DNA from: Bacteroidota bacterium
Lineage (GTDB): Bacteria > Bacteroidota > Bacteroidia > 2-12-FULL-35-15
NCBI GenBank assembly: GCA_947479085.1
Contig: CANJYB010000013.1
Coordinates: 1 to 36,631 of the forward strand
DNA: 36,631 bases
Direction: 5' to 3'
The notes under the pieces were generated by a model, which saw nothing but the letters and a program-made list of their open reading frames with translations, searched no databases and was not told where the DNA came from. Made by a program: the position numbers and the translations under genes. Positions 7,134 to 16,063 of the stretch are shown here, in pieces; the stretch's first letter is position 1, and every line of letters starts with the position of its first letter.

Positions 7134-7880
7134 CTATTTCTTAAATCTTTCCAAAAAAGATTGCCTTTTTAATTCAGAAATAGCGAGTACCGCTTTATGG
7201 CACATAGTTATCGATTCTGCACCATTACTAAAAGAAATGAATTTATGTATATTAATTAAATTAGACCGGTGAATACGAAGAAAGTCTTCAGGAGGCAACA
7301 TGTCTGCAAATTCATTAAGCGTTTTAATAATAACAAGTGGCTTTTCCTCATTAATTAAATAAATTTCAATATAACTTCCTTCGGCTTTTACATAGATTAT
7401 GGTATCGCTGTTAATCATTCTATACGCATCATTTACTTTAATAGCTAATTCTCTTGAATGGTTGGTAAGGTTATTATAGTTCTGTTGCAGTATATCAATG
7501 CGCTCGCGCAAAAAGTGGTTTTCTTTTTTTTCTATATGCCTGCCAATGGCTTCCACCAGCAACTCTATGGCAATAGGTTTTAAAATATAATCTAAAGCCG
7601 CCACTCTGAAAGCCTGCATGGCATAATGGGCATGAGCAGTGGTAAAAATGACATCAAATGTTGGTGTTTTTATTTTATCAAACAATGTCAATCCGTTCCC
7701 GGTAGGCATTTCCACATCCAGAAATACTATATCGGGATGTTCCAGGTGAATGAGTTTAACAGCTTCATCCAAACTATTGTCAGTGCCAACTATGTTAATG
7801 TCCTTGCAGTTTTGTTGAATTAAATTATTCAGGAAATTACAGGCATGCGCTTCATCATCTACAATAATAGCTTTTATCAT
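7134..7880 (-). CDS. LytTR-family response regulator
   Basis: This 248-aa regulator has an N-terminal receiver (1-120): VDDE at 7-10, phosphoacceptor Asp55 in IVFLDVEMP, Thr80/Thr81 and Lys101 in DYILKP. A LytTR DNA-binding domain follows (about 148-245; SDTIIYVKAEGSYIEI, then LRIHRSNLINIHKF). Such proteins normally pair with a membrane LytS/YpdA-type (7TM or TPR-linked) histidine kinase, but none is next to it, so it is an orphan here. LytTR proteins bind paired direct repeats near promoters; its targets cannot be read from this window. A consensus promoter precedes it (7972-8002), and it is divergent from the large adhesin gene. Confidence 0.9.
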   Translation of the reverse strand: MIKAIIVDDEAHACNFLNNLIQQNCKDINIVGTDNSLDEAVKLIHLEHPDIVFLDVEMPTGNGLTLFDKIKTPTFDVIFTTAHAHYAMQAFRVAALDYILKPIAIELLVEAIGRHIEKKENHFLRERIDILQQNYNNLTNHSRELAIKVNDAYRMINSDTIIYVKAEGSYIEIYLINEEKPLVIIKTLNEFADMLPPEDFLRIHRSNLINIHKFISFSNGAESITMCHKAVLAISELKRQSFLERFKK

Positions 7881-7971
7881 GATAAAAATGAATTAAAAAA
7901 TTACAGGGGATTAATTTTCGATTAAGCATAAATTCAAGACTTGATTTTTATTCATTCATCTAAATGCAAAA

Positions 7972-8002
7972 CAAATATAAGGAAAGGGGATGGGATGGCA
8001 AA
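7972..8002 (-). promoter_or_regulatory. Bacteroidota-type promoter for the LytTR regulator
   Basis: On the minus strand TTTG (complement of 7999-8002) is followed after 19 bases by TATATTTG (7979-7972). This is an exact match to the Bacteroidota -33 TTTG / -7 TAnnTTTG pattern at a normal spacing. It would give a leader of roughly 80-90 bases before the ATG at 7880. The plus-strand adhesin gene has only a -7-like TATTTTTG (8025-8032) in the same short divergent region. Confidence 0.5.
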
Positions 8003-8048
8003 ATGTTATTTTGAAAATTTATTGTATTTTTGAACAAAATTCAGCTTG

Positions 8049-10973
8049 ATGAAAATCAAATTAGTGTTATTCGTATTGTTTTTTACCTCAATTGCCTTTG
8101 GGCAGTTGCAGAATAATATTTGGTGTTTTGGAGACCATGCCGGTTTAGATTTTAATTCGGGAACTCCTGTTGTATTAGCTTCTACAGGGATTTATACTTC
8201 TGAAGGTTGTTCTTCAATTGCAGATAATACCGGAAATCTTTTATTTTATTCTGACGGAGTATTTGTGTATAACAGAAATCATATTCAGATGCCAAATGGA
8301 TTTGGATTGCTTGGTCATCCTTCCACCACTCAATCTGCTTTGATTGTGCCAAAACCTGGAAGTGCTACTTTGTTTTATATTTTCTGCATTGACGATTTGG
8401 CTGGAGCCATGGTCTATTCTATGGTGGATATGACTCTTGCAGGAGGATTCGGTGATGTTGTTGTTGCAGGAAAAAACACTCCTTTTCATCCAATTGTAGC
8501 AGAAAAACAACAAGCAATATTACGTTGTGATAGTAATATCTGGATAATTTCACATGAATACAATTCCAATAATTTTTTTGCTGATTTAATAACCCCGGCA
8601 GGTATTAATGCAACTGTTATTAGCGGCATAGGTTCTATAAATCAAGGAGGCGGTAATCCTACTTGGAATTCGGTTGGATATATGAAAGTATCTCAGCAGG
8701 GTAATCGAATAGCAATGGCTATCAGAGATGCTCAAATGTTTGAGCTTTTTGATTTTGACGTAAATACAGGAATTGTTTCTAATCCTGTTGCTATTACCTC
8801 AAGTCATGCAGCGCTTTATGGGGTTGAATTTTCTCCAAATGGAAATGTTCTTTATGGAAGTTCTATTACCTCACAACAGGTTTATCAGTTTAATTTATTA
8901 GCCGGAAATGCAGCTGCTATTGCAGCATCCTCTGTCACAATTCCTCTTGCTGCTTGGGGATGTGCTCTTCAGTTAGCTACAAATGGAAAAATATATGTAG
9001 CAGAACCATATGCCCAGGCTTCTGGAAATGCATTTATGGGAGTAATTAATTCACCCAATACATTAGGCGCAAGCTGTAATTATTTGAACAATGCAGTAAA
9101 TGTAGGTCCCAACACCTGCTTATTAGGTTTACCCAATATGATGATAAGAAGTACAATCCCCGGAAATTTGAGTATTACAGGCAATACGTCTATTTGTTCA
9201 GGGCAAAGTACTACATTAACAGCAACAGGTGGAGTTAATTATCAATGGAGCGGAGGTAGTAATGCAACTACTGCAGCTATTACAGTAAGCCCTTTAGCAA
9301 CTACCACTTATTATCTTGAATCTTCAAATGGAGGAGTTTGTATCGTTTACGACACTGTAATAGTACAGATTAACCCTGCTCCGGTTGCTTTAATAGCAGG
9401 CAATACCACTATCTGTGCGGGTCAAAGTACAACACTGACTGCAAGTGGCGCAGCCTCTTATCAATGGAGTGGTGGGAGTGCAGCAACTAAGCCATCAATC
9501 ACCGTTTCGCCATTAACCACCACTACTTATTCAGTAACTCCAAGCAATGGAGGATGTGTTGGAAGTCCAGTAAATATAACGGTAAATGTTACACCGCTGC
9601 CGGTAGCAGTAATATCATCAACAGTCACTTCCGTTTGTTCCGGACAAACAGCAACTCTTACAGGTTCAGGGGGAACCACCTATCAATGGAGTGGGGGAAG
9701 TAATGCCGTAACCCCTGCTATTACTGTTACCCCTGCTGCTACCACCACTTATTCTTTGCAGGTAACAAGTGGAGGATGTAGCAACGATACCACTTTAACT
9801 ATTCAAGTAAATACGATTCCTGTTGGAGCCATTAGCGGAAACCAAAACATTTGTTCCGGTCAAACTACTTTGCTTACAGCTTCCGGTGCAACTTCCTATC
9901 AATGGAGTGGAGGAAGTACCGCCACTACAGCCACTATAACCGTTTCTCCATTGGTTACTACCACTTATACAGTTACTCCAAGCAACGGAGGATGTGTTGG
10001 CAATTCAGTAAGTGTAACAGTTACAGTAACCCCAACCCCAAATGGTGCTATTTCTGCAAGCAGCACTTCAATATGCACCGGTCAATCAGTTACACTGACT
10101 GCTTCGGGAGGAGGAACTTATCAATGGAGTGGTGGAGCAAGTTCCATTTTATCAACTGTAAATTCAAGCCCTGTTTCCACTACTACTTATTATTTACAAA
10201 CTTCAAATGGTACATGTATCGATAATGACTCAATAGTAATACAGGTAATGGGTTTAAGTTTAATTACAGGCAACCAGGTAATTTGTGCAGGACAAACCAC
10301 AATACTTTCTGCTTCAGGGGCAACTTCCTATCAATGGAGCGGTGGAAGTAATGCAAACACGGCCAACATAACTGTTGCTCCATTAAATACTACCAGCTAT
10401 TATGTAACAGGAACCAGTGCATGTGGAAGTTCAATGGATACTGCAATTGTTGTTGTTAACCCGGGTCCGGCTATAGATATTACGAATACATATACTACTA
10501 TTTTTACAGGAGGTTCAGTTCAATTGAATGCTACCGGAGGTGTCAGCTATATTTGGACAGCAGGCAGTTCTTTAAGCTGTAACAACTGTCCTGATCCAAT
10601 AGCATATCCTACCGTACCTGTTACTTATATAGTTACCGGTACTGACGCTTTTGGTTGTACAGGGAGCGATACAGTAACTATTAACCCGATAGTTATTGAC
10701 CATCAGTTATATATGCCAAATTGTATTACCCCAAACGAAGATGGAACGAATGATATTTTCTTTGGTTACGGAATAAACATTAAAAAATTAACCATGCGTG
10801 TATTCGACAGATGGGGAGAATTGATATTTGAAAGCGATGAAAAAACAAAAGGCTGGGATGGCACTATGAATGGCAATTATGTTCAATTAGGAGTGTATGT
10901 TTACACCGTTCATTGCGAATGGATAGACGGTGTAAGCGATGACAGAAAAGGGATTGTAACGGTTTTTTATTAA
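8049..10973 (+). CDS. large T9SS type B (CHU_C) surface protein with tandem Ig-like repeats
   Basis: The protein has about 974 residues. The ATG at 8049 is chosen over the TTG just before it, because it starts a normal signal peptide (MKIKLVLFVLFFTSIAFG). Residues about 20-370 form a domain beginning NIWCFGDHAGLDFNSG that resembles the beta-propeller-like N-terminal region of many secreted Bacteroidota proteins. Then come six near-identical Ig-like repeats of about 70-74 residues (core SxxICxGQxxTLTASG...YQWSGG), one diverged seventh, and a CHU_C gliding-motility-associated tail (MPNCITPNEDGTNDIFFGYG... ending RKGIVTVFY) that directs type IX secretion and surface display. It is probably an adhesin or extracellular-matrix component. 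It converges on the glycan cluster, with only 13 bases between the two stop codons. Confidence 0.9.
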   Translation: MKIKLVLFVLFFTSIAFGQLQNNIWCFGDHAGLDFNSGTPVVLASTGIYTSEGCSSIADNTGNLLFYSDGVFVYNRNHIQMPNGFGLLGHPSTTQSALIVPKPGSATLFYIFCIDDLAGAMVYSMVDMTLAGGFGDVVVAGKNTPFHPIVAEKQQAILRCDSNIWIISHEYNSNNFFADLITPAGINATVISGIGSINQGGGNPTWNSVGYMKVSQQGNRIAMAIRDAQMFELFDFDVNTGIVSNPVAITSSHAALYGVEFSPNGNVLYGSSITSQQVYQFNLLAGNAAAIAASSVTIPLAAWGCALQLATNGKIYVAEPYAQASGNAFMGVINSPNTLGASCNYLNNAVNVGPNTCLLGLPNMMIRSTIPGNLSITGNTSICSGQSTTLTATGGVNYQWSGGSNATTAAITVSPLATTTYYLESSNGGVCIVYDTVIVQINPAPVALIAGNTTICAGQSTTLTASGAASYQWSGGSAATKPSITVSPLTTTTYSVTPSNGGCVGSPVNITVNVTPLPVAVISSTVTSVCSGQTATLTGSGGTTYQWSGGSNAVTPAITVTPAATTTYSLQVTSGGCSNDTTLTIQVNTIPVGAISGNQNICSGQTTLLTASGATSYQWSGGSTATTATITVSPLVTTTYTVTPSNGGCVGNSVSVTVTVTPTPNGAISASSTSICTGQSVTLTASGGGTYQWSGGASSILSTVNSSPVSTTTYYLQTSNGTCIDNDSIVIQVMGLSLITGNQVICAGQTTILSASGATSYQWSGGSNANTANITVAPLNTTSYYVTGTSACGSSMDTAIVVVNPGPAIDITNTYTTIFTGGSVQLNATGGVSYIWTAGSSLSCNNCPDPIAYPTVPVTYIVTGTDAFGCTGSDTVTINPIVIDHQLYMPNCITPNEDGTNDIFFGYGINIKKLTMRVFDRWGELIFESDEKTKGWDGTMNGNYVQLGVYVYTVHCEWIDGVSDDRKGIVTVFY
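9174..10470 (+). repeat. six tandem approx. 210-222-bp repeats within the adhesin gene
   Basis: The sequence tatcaatggag recurs at about 9240, 9459, 9681, 9897, 10119 and 10329, once per Ig-like domain, with spacings of 219, 222, 216, 222 and 210 bases. High identity at DNA level suggests recent duplication or gene conversion between domains. Confidence 0.85.
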
Positions 10974-10986
10974 AATAATATTTCTC

Positions 10987-12462
10987 TTACTTAATATACA
11001 TCTTAATATTCTTTCTGATTTTTTTATTCAATTCGGGAGTTGCTTCTGTTTTGAGAATAAGAAAAAGGAATAATCCTCCGGCAATGCTGCTTCTTATAAC
11101 AATATCTATATAAAAATTGCTGAAAGCAGGAATAAAAAATACAGAGAAATAGGAGAGAAGGCCAATGCCAATAAGCTTTAAGGAATTGAAAGTATAGGGT
11201 TGCATTTTATATACTTTCATCAAAAAGAATAAGCGGACACAGTTGGCAAATATCACTGTAATGGCTGTAGCCATAGCCGAACCACTGATGCCATAGATGG
11301 GGATAAGAAAATAATTAGCCCCTACAGTAACAGCCACTGTAATAAATACAAAATAAGCTTCCCAGCGAAAATGCCTGCTATTGCTTATTATTACCTGGTT
11401 GATGCCCGTAGCCATTTCGGTAAGATAACCAATACTTAAAATTAAAATCACATTTTTGCCTTCAGCATAAGCCGAAGGAAGCAGGTGCATGATATTATCA
11501 ATATTCATCCAAATGCCTATAAATAGAAGTATTCCAATAGCAAGTTGCGAATTGCAACTCTGAATATATAATTTATAAATTTCTTCTATCTTATTATGCT
11601 TATAGTGTTCTGCCACTATGCCTGAAATAATGCGGTAAATACTGCGGGCAGGGATTAAAATAATCGTTCCGAACTGAAATGCAATCCGGTAAACACCTGT
11701 CTTTTCCTGTCCCAATATCTGGTTCACCATTATCATATCTACATATAATATGATAGCGCCAGCACCCACTGATAATAAAGAATAAAAGGCAAGGCTCATC
11801 ATTTCTTTTCGTAGTTCCTTACTCATAAAACCTCTTATGGGCTTCACATGCCATTCCTTTTGCCTGAAAATAAAAGCAACCAGCATAAGCGTGGGCAGGC
11901 AGGTAACAGTGATGTAAAGAAAAATGAAAACAGGGAAGGAAAAGAGGTTGAAAAAATAAAGTGTAAGAATGATTAAAATAAATATGCGTTGCAGAAAATC
12001 TTTGGTAAACGAACCAATAACCGAACTAAACCCTGCCCTGAGATAACTATCAAAAATATTGAAGAAAACTGTGAACAGTGTAAGTGGCATAAGGTAAAAT
12101 ATATAATCCACAAATAGTTTGGACTTAGCCATATTACTCTCAATCAGCCAAGGCTTCATAAAGGCGTACACTATCCAACAGAGAATAAAACCAGCCATTG
12201 TAATAATAATGGCATAAAATAAAAAGCCATGATGGCCTTTTTCTTTATTTCGGAAATAAGGGAAAAATCGAATGGTAACAGCAGTAAATCCAAGATTGGC
12301 AAACTGAGCAAACAAAGCAGAAAAGGAAATAAGAATTCCAATTACACCATTTTCGGCCGGGCTTAGTTGGTGAGCCAGCCATATAGTGGTCAGAAATCCA
12401 AGTCCTGCTCCCATATAGGAGTAGATAGCATTTCGAGTGGCTTGTCTTTCTATTATTCCCAA
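10987..12462 (-). CDS. Wzx-type polysaccharide flippase (MATE/MOP superfamily)
   Basis: This is a polytopic inner-membrane protein with about a dozen hydrophobic segments, a MOP-superfamily N-terminus (IERQATRNAIYSYMGAGLGFLTTIWLA) and the GAGAIILYVDMIMVNQILGQEKTGVYRIA region typical of RfbX/Wzx O-unit flippases. It would move a lipid-linked glycan across the inner membrane. The frame extends upstream to 12531, but those 23 residues (GCIREKSHKRPG...) overlap the PseI gene and look unlike a flippase start. The TTG at 12462 gives the usual (L/M)GIIERQ start with a 10-base overlap, implying translational coupling. It is the last gene of the glycan operon. Confidence 0.85.
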   Translation of the reverse strand: MGIIERQATRNAIYSYMGAGLGFLTTIWLAHQLSPAENGVIGILISFSALFAQFANLGFTAVTIRFFPYFRNKEKGHHGFLFYAIIITMAGFILCWIVYAFMKPWLIESNMAKSKLFVDYIFYLMPLTLFTVFFNIFDSYLRAGFSSVIGSFTKDFLQRIFILIILTLYFFNLFSFPVFIFLYITVTCLPTLMLVAFIFRQKEWHVKPIRGFMSKELRKEMMSLAFYSLLSVGAGAIILYVDMIMVNQILGQEKTGVYRIAFQFGTIILIPARSIYRIISGIVAEHYKHNKIEEIYKLYIQSCNSQLAIGILLFIGIWMNIDNIMHLLPSAYAEGKNVILILSIGYLTEMATGINQVIISNSRHFRWEAYFVFITVAVTVGANYFLIPIYGISGSAMATAITVIFANCVRLFFLMKVYKMQPYTFNSLKLIGIGLLSYFSVFFIPAFSNFYIDIVIRSSIAGGLFLFLILKTEATPELNKKIRKNIKMYIK

Positions 12463-13496
12463 TTGCCTTCTGTTAATGGAGTCCCTGTTTCCAGGTCTTT
12501 TGTGGCTTTTTTCCCTAATACATCCTCCCAATATTTAGGTGCTAATCCCAATGCCGGACGAATAATTCTTAAATTGTTCTCTGTAAAAGTTTCTCCCTTT
12601 TTTATATCAGCCGAAACATAGATAGAACGCTTGTAAAGCACAGATTTTTCTTCTGCCTTTTGTATTCCATAAAACACTTTTCCTAAAGCTAAAAAAGCCC
12701 GTTCTGATTCAACCACCAAGTCTTTCAATTCTTCCGGCTCTAATGAAAATGCGCTATCCACGCCTCCGTCAGCCCTTCTTAGTGTAAAATGTTTTTCAAT
12801 TACTCTTGCTCCTAAAGCAACTGCTGCAACAGAAACTCCTGTTCCCATAGTATGATCCGATAATCCAATCAGGCATTTATGTTTGGTATACATGTCAGGA
12901 ATAGTCAATAAGTTAGTGTTTTCTGGAGAAGAAGGATAAGTACTTGTACATTTTAAAAGTATAATATCCTTACAGCCTGCTTTACGTAAAACTTCCACAC
13001 TTTCTACAATATCTTCCAGATTACTTACTCCTGTGGAAACAATTACTGGTTTGCCTGTTTTAGCCACCTTGCGAAGTAGAGGATGATGAGTATTTTCAAA
13101 AGACGCTATTTTATAGGCAGGCACATTTAATGTTTCAAGGAAATCAACAGCCGTTTCATCAAAGGGAGAACTAAAGGCTTCCATTCCTTTTTCTTTTGCT
13201 CTGTCAAATATTGCTTTATGCCATTCCCATGGTGTGTAAGCCATTTTGTATAAGTTATGAAGTTCCTGTCCGTTCCATAATGAGTTTTTATCATCAATGG
13301 TATGAACTCCCTTCATTGTTATAGTATCTGCTGTGTAGGTCTGTAGTTTTAAAGCGTGTGCACCGGCTGCTGCAGCGGCATCTACTAATGCCAAAGCTCT
13401 GTCTAACGAATGATTATGATTACCACTCATTTCTGCAATGATAAAAGGTTTATGGTCACTGCCAATAATACTTTTTCCTATTTTTATATCTTCCAT
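12453..13496 (-). CDS. pseI: PseI/NeuB-family nonulosonic acid synthase (probable pseudaminic acid synthase)
   Basis: This enzyme condenses phosphoenolpyruvate with a 6-carbon amino sugar to form a nine-carbon nonulosonic acid. Its 347 residues show the NeuB barrel: AEMSGNHNHS at 21-30 (PseI-like), KLQTYTAD, LKCTSTYPSSPEN, LSDHTMG with His215 and EKHFTL with His236. Both histidines fall at the metal-ligand positions of NeuB. The C-terminal antifreeze-like SAF domain lies at about 285-347 (RSIYVSADIKKGE...LGLAPKYW). The AEMSGNHN and QTYTADT blocks are more like PseI than sialic or legionaminic synthases, but the exact substrate is inferred. It overlaps the HAD gene by 13 bases and the flippase by 10. 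Confidence 0.85.
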   Translation of the reverse strand: MEDIKIGKSIIGSDHKPFIIAEMSGNHNHSLDRALALVDAAAAAGAHALKLQTYTADTITMKGVHTIDDKNSLWNGQELHNLYKMAYTPWEWHKAIFDRAKEKGMEAFSSPFDETAVDFLETLNVPAYKIASFENTHHPLLRKVAKTGKPVIVSTGVSNLEDIVESVEVLRKAGCKDIILLKCTSTYPSSPENTNLLTIPDMYTKHKCLIGLSDHTMGTGVSVAAVALGARVIEKHFTLRRADGGVDSAFSLEPEELKDLVVESERAFLALGKVFYGIQKAEEKSVLYKRSIYVSADIKKGETFTENNLRIIRPALGLAPKYWEDVLGKKATKDLETGTPLTEGNWE

Positions 13497-14161
13497 AATT
13501 TATTTAATAATTCAGTCGTTAATTCGTCAAGGCTATTTATAATAAGATGAGCTTCATGAGCATCATCAATAAAAATATCTTTAAACATTCCTGTTTTTAC
13601 CCTTATTGTTTTATATCCTTTTTTCTTAAGATTCACGAAATCTTTTCTTGCATTATCAGCAATGTATACAATATTTCCAGGTTTTTCTTTACAAAGTTGA
13701 GAAATTTTATCAAAACAATAAGTAGATGGTTTTGCATTCTTTATTCCGTACCTGTGGGTTATAAAATACTTATCTACCGAGTTTATAAGCCCTAAAGCTT
13801 TAATTTTATTGTATTGAACATTTTTATTGCCATCGGTTACAATAAACTTTTTGATGGATTTAAATCTTTTCAGACATCTTTCACCTGTTTTCGAAACAGA
13901 AATAATTGGCTTATGAAGTCTGTAAATAGTCAAACATTTTTTTACTTCCTTAAGCGAATAAATATTGAAATTTTCAAGAACTGTGTTGAAAATTTTTCCT
14001 CTTCCGTTTTTCTCCAGTTCACCCAACATTATAGCATACGCTTTTTTGGGATTAATGGAATGATTTTTACCAAGATAATCCGACACCGCCCTGAATCCGC
14101 TTTTTACGAATTCAATTTCTTCATAAAGAGTATCATCTAAATCAAATACCAGAATCATCAA
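13484..14161 (-). CDS. HAD-superfamily hydrolase
   Basis: The 225 residues carry all haloacid-dehalogenase motifs: DLDDT at 7-11 (nucleophile Asp7, acid/base Asp9), FIVTDGNKN (motif II Thr), a motif III lysine (NAKPSTYCF), and IADNARKDF (motif IV). The subgroup usually dephosphorylates small phosphorylated substrates. Placed between the epimerase/ATP-grasp gene and pseI, it could dephosphorylate a nonulosonic acid 9-phosphate or a sugar phosphate precursor; this is inference from position. The start overlaps the upstream gene by about 20 bases. Met1 and Met2 are both possible. Confidence 0.75.
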   Translation of the reverse strand: MMILVFDLDDTLYEEIEFVKSGFRAVSDYLGKNHSINPKKAYAIMLGELEKNGRGKIFNTVLENFNIYSLKEVKKCLTIYRLHKPIISVSKTGERCLKRFKSIKKFIVTDGNKNVQYNKIKALGLINSVDKYFITHRYGIKNAKPSTYCFDKISQLCKEKPGNIVYIADNARKDFVNLKKKGYKTIRVKTGMFKDIFIDDAHEAHLIINSLDELTTELLNKLWKI

Positions 14162-16055
14162 TAATATAATCGTTAGGGTACCTGATTTGTTTTACTTCTG
14201 TTTCCGAACGGAAATAGGAATATTCACTTATGTCTTCTCCTGATGATTCAAGAATTGCCCAGTAAAAGCTGTCAAGCCCGGCAGCAATGCTTAGAGTGGA
14301 TGCTCCGCCAAATCGGGAATTACATTCAATCAAATGAACATTATTTTTATCATCTATTATAGCCTGCAAAACAATGTGCCCTCTTAAATTTAATTTAAAT
14401 ATGATATCTGAAAATAATTTCTCTAATTCATCTGACTTAAAGGAAGTGGTAATTTGAGACTCGCCATTTACCACCATGTCTCTTCTTCTCAATAATACTC
14501 CTTTCACATTCCCCTTTTTGTCTATATAAGCATCTACACTTATTTCGTTTCCCTTAATGAATGGTTGATAAATTGGGTTACTCAGGTTTTTCGAATGTTG
14601 TATAGCTTCTTCTTTTGTTAAATCTATCCCGATACTGATTGAACCGGCACCAAATCTTTCTTTTACTACGAATTTTTCTGATTGAATATCTTCGATTTTT
14701 AAGGAAGTTTTAATCGCATTAATGCTCTTGCCATTACAAAATTCATAAAAAAGATTTTTATCAAGGCAAACTTCAATCTGTTCCGGATTTGAAATAAGAA
14801 CATAAATACCACTTTTTTCTAAGTCATTGCTTATAGAACTAAAGAAAGTCAATTCCCCATCGCGGGTAGGAATGATTAATTTAATGTTGTTGGTTTTACA
14901 ATACTCAATTACTTTTTCTGTATTCAAATCTTTTATGAAAGGCATTAACCAAAAGTCGTCAACAAAAAATTTAGCGATACAATTTTCATTAACGTCACCA
15001 CCAATAATTTTAATTGAATCAGTAACTTTTTTTGCCGCCATCTTTACCGCCTTTACAAGAGGGACTTTTCTTGAAACACTTGTAATTAATATATTTCCCG
15101 GTTTTGGTTTGTCTTTTTGCTGACTTTTGTTTTTCTCAAATTCAATGATTTTTGGAATAGTATCTTCCAACTGGTGTGGAGGTTTCCAGCCAATTGTTTT
15201 CACATAATAGTCCATGTTGGCTTGAGATGCTTCGAAAGGAATATCAAGGTCCGATTCCTTGGTTTTCATTTCAGGGAAGTGTTTTTTCAATATGTCAACA
15301 ACTTCCTCCACTCTCCTGGCATTATCATTTCCAAGGTTTATTAATCCCTTCACTTCATAGTTTAATGCGAGTTTGATTAACCCCTCCGCAGTATCTTCGC
15401 AATAGATATAATCAAACATACCTTCTTTTTTGTAAACAGTAATTTCCTCACCATTTAACAAACTCCTTACCCAACGGGAAATAACGTCTTTTGAATTCTT
15501 TCCGTACCCACGGAAAATTCGTGCACACACTGAGGTAAATGGAACTTCAATAAAGCCATTTAAAAATCTCAATTCAATTTCGTGAAGCAACTTGGCAACA
15601 CCGGTTAAATTACGAGGATAAATAGGATCTCCCTCTGATAGTCTTTTTGCGGACTTTTGCGGAGTAGGGAAATTATAAAGTTCAGGATTGTATATCAGGT
15701 AACTACTTGCAAAAACAACCCTTCGCAAAGAAGTGATGTTTTTCATAACTGTCATTAAGTGGTTACTTAAGTTAATATTATGTTGGAAATTTTCTTTCCA
15801 GAATTCATAAGATTCAGTTGACCTTTCAAATGTTGCTGCCAGATGAAAAAAGATTTCAGGTTTGAAAGAATTTATTTCTCTTTCCGTAAGGCAATTCAAA
15901 TCGCCCTGTCGGTATAAAATATCTTTTGGCCAATGAGTAGGTCTTGGTTTTAAATCACCAACAAATACTTTTGCACCCATTTGGTGCAATTTTAAGACCA
16001 TTTCATTTCCTATCACTCCTGCACCACCACTAATAAAAACTCTTTTATCCTTCAT
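14142..16055 (-). CDS. fusion: NAD-dependent epimerase/dehydratase (SDR) + ATP-grasp ligase
   Basis: The N-terminal 300 or so residues form an extended short-chain dehydrogenase (KRVFISGGAGVIGNEM Rossmann loop, EIFFHLAATFE, VVFASSYLIY, then RIFRGYGKN and DYIYCEDTAEGLIKLA). The C-terminal 320 residues form a pre-ATP-grasp Rossmann part (NILITSVSRKVPLVKAVK) and an ATP-grasp fold (KFVVKERFGAGSIS, then HLIECNSRFGGAS) of the PylC/carbamoyl-phosphate-synthase type. The YxxxK catalytic tyrosine appears replaced by threonine (TGVAK, Thr151/Lys155 from this start). The ATG at 16055 begins right at the Rossmann strand; an earlier ATG at 16085 would overlap the acetyltransferase. The protein probably modifies a nucleotide sugar and couples it to an amino acid or similar acid; substrate unknown. 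Confidence 0.8.
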   Translation of the reverse strand: MKDKRVFISGGAGVIGNEMVLKLHQMGAKVFVGDLKPRPTHWPKDILYRQGDLNCLTEREINSFKPEIFFHLAATFERSTESYEFWKENFQHNINLSNHLMTVMKNITSLRRVVFASSYLIYNPELYNFPTPQKSAKRLSEGDPIYPRNLTGVAKLLHEIELRFLNGFIEVPFTSVCARIFRGYGKNSKDVISRWVRSLLNGEEITVYKKEGMFDYIYCEDTAEGLIKLALNYEVKGLINLGNDNARRVEEVVDILKKHFPEMKTKESDLDIPFEASQANMDYYVKTIGWKPPHQLEDTIPKIIEFEKNKSQQKDKPKPGNILITSVSRKVPLVKAVKMAAKKVTDSIKIIGGDVNENCIAKFFVDDFWLMPFIKDLNTEKVIEYCKTNNIKLIIPTRDGELTFFSSISNDLEKSGIYVLISNPEQIEVCLDKNLFYEFCNGKSINAIKTSLKIEDIQSEKFVVKERFGAGSISIGIDLTKEEAIQHSKNLSNPIYQPFIKGNEISVDAYIDKKGNVKGVLLRRRDMVVNGESQITTSFKSDELEKLFSDIIFKLNLRGHIVLQAIIDDKNNVHLIECNSRFGGASTLSIAAGLDSFYWAILESSGEDISEYSYFRSETEVKQIRYPNDYIIDDSGI

Positions 16056-16063
16056 ATTATTAT

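Noticed and set aside
9851-10225. 124-residue ORF inside the adhesin gene in another frame
   Set aside because: It is a shadow caused by the regular Ig-like repeats. The main frame clearly codes.
10974-10986. Terminator between the adhesin and flippase genes
   Set aside because: The 13-base convergent gap contains no hairpin; termination must use sequence inside the opposing genes.
12463-12531. Upstream extension of the flippase to an ATG at 12531
   Set aside because: The extra 23 residues are hydrophilic, unlike flippase starts, and lie wholly inside the PseI gene. The TTG at 12462 fits family N-termini.
12453-13496. Sialic acid (NeuB) or legionaminic acid synthase identity
   Set aside because: The AEMSGNHN and QTYTADT blocks are of the PseI type. 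Still, the substrate is not proven, so only family-level certainty is claimed.
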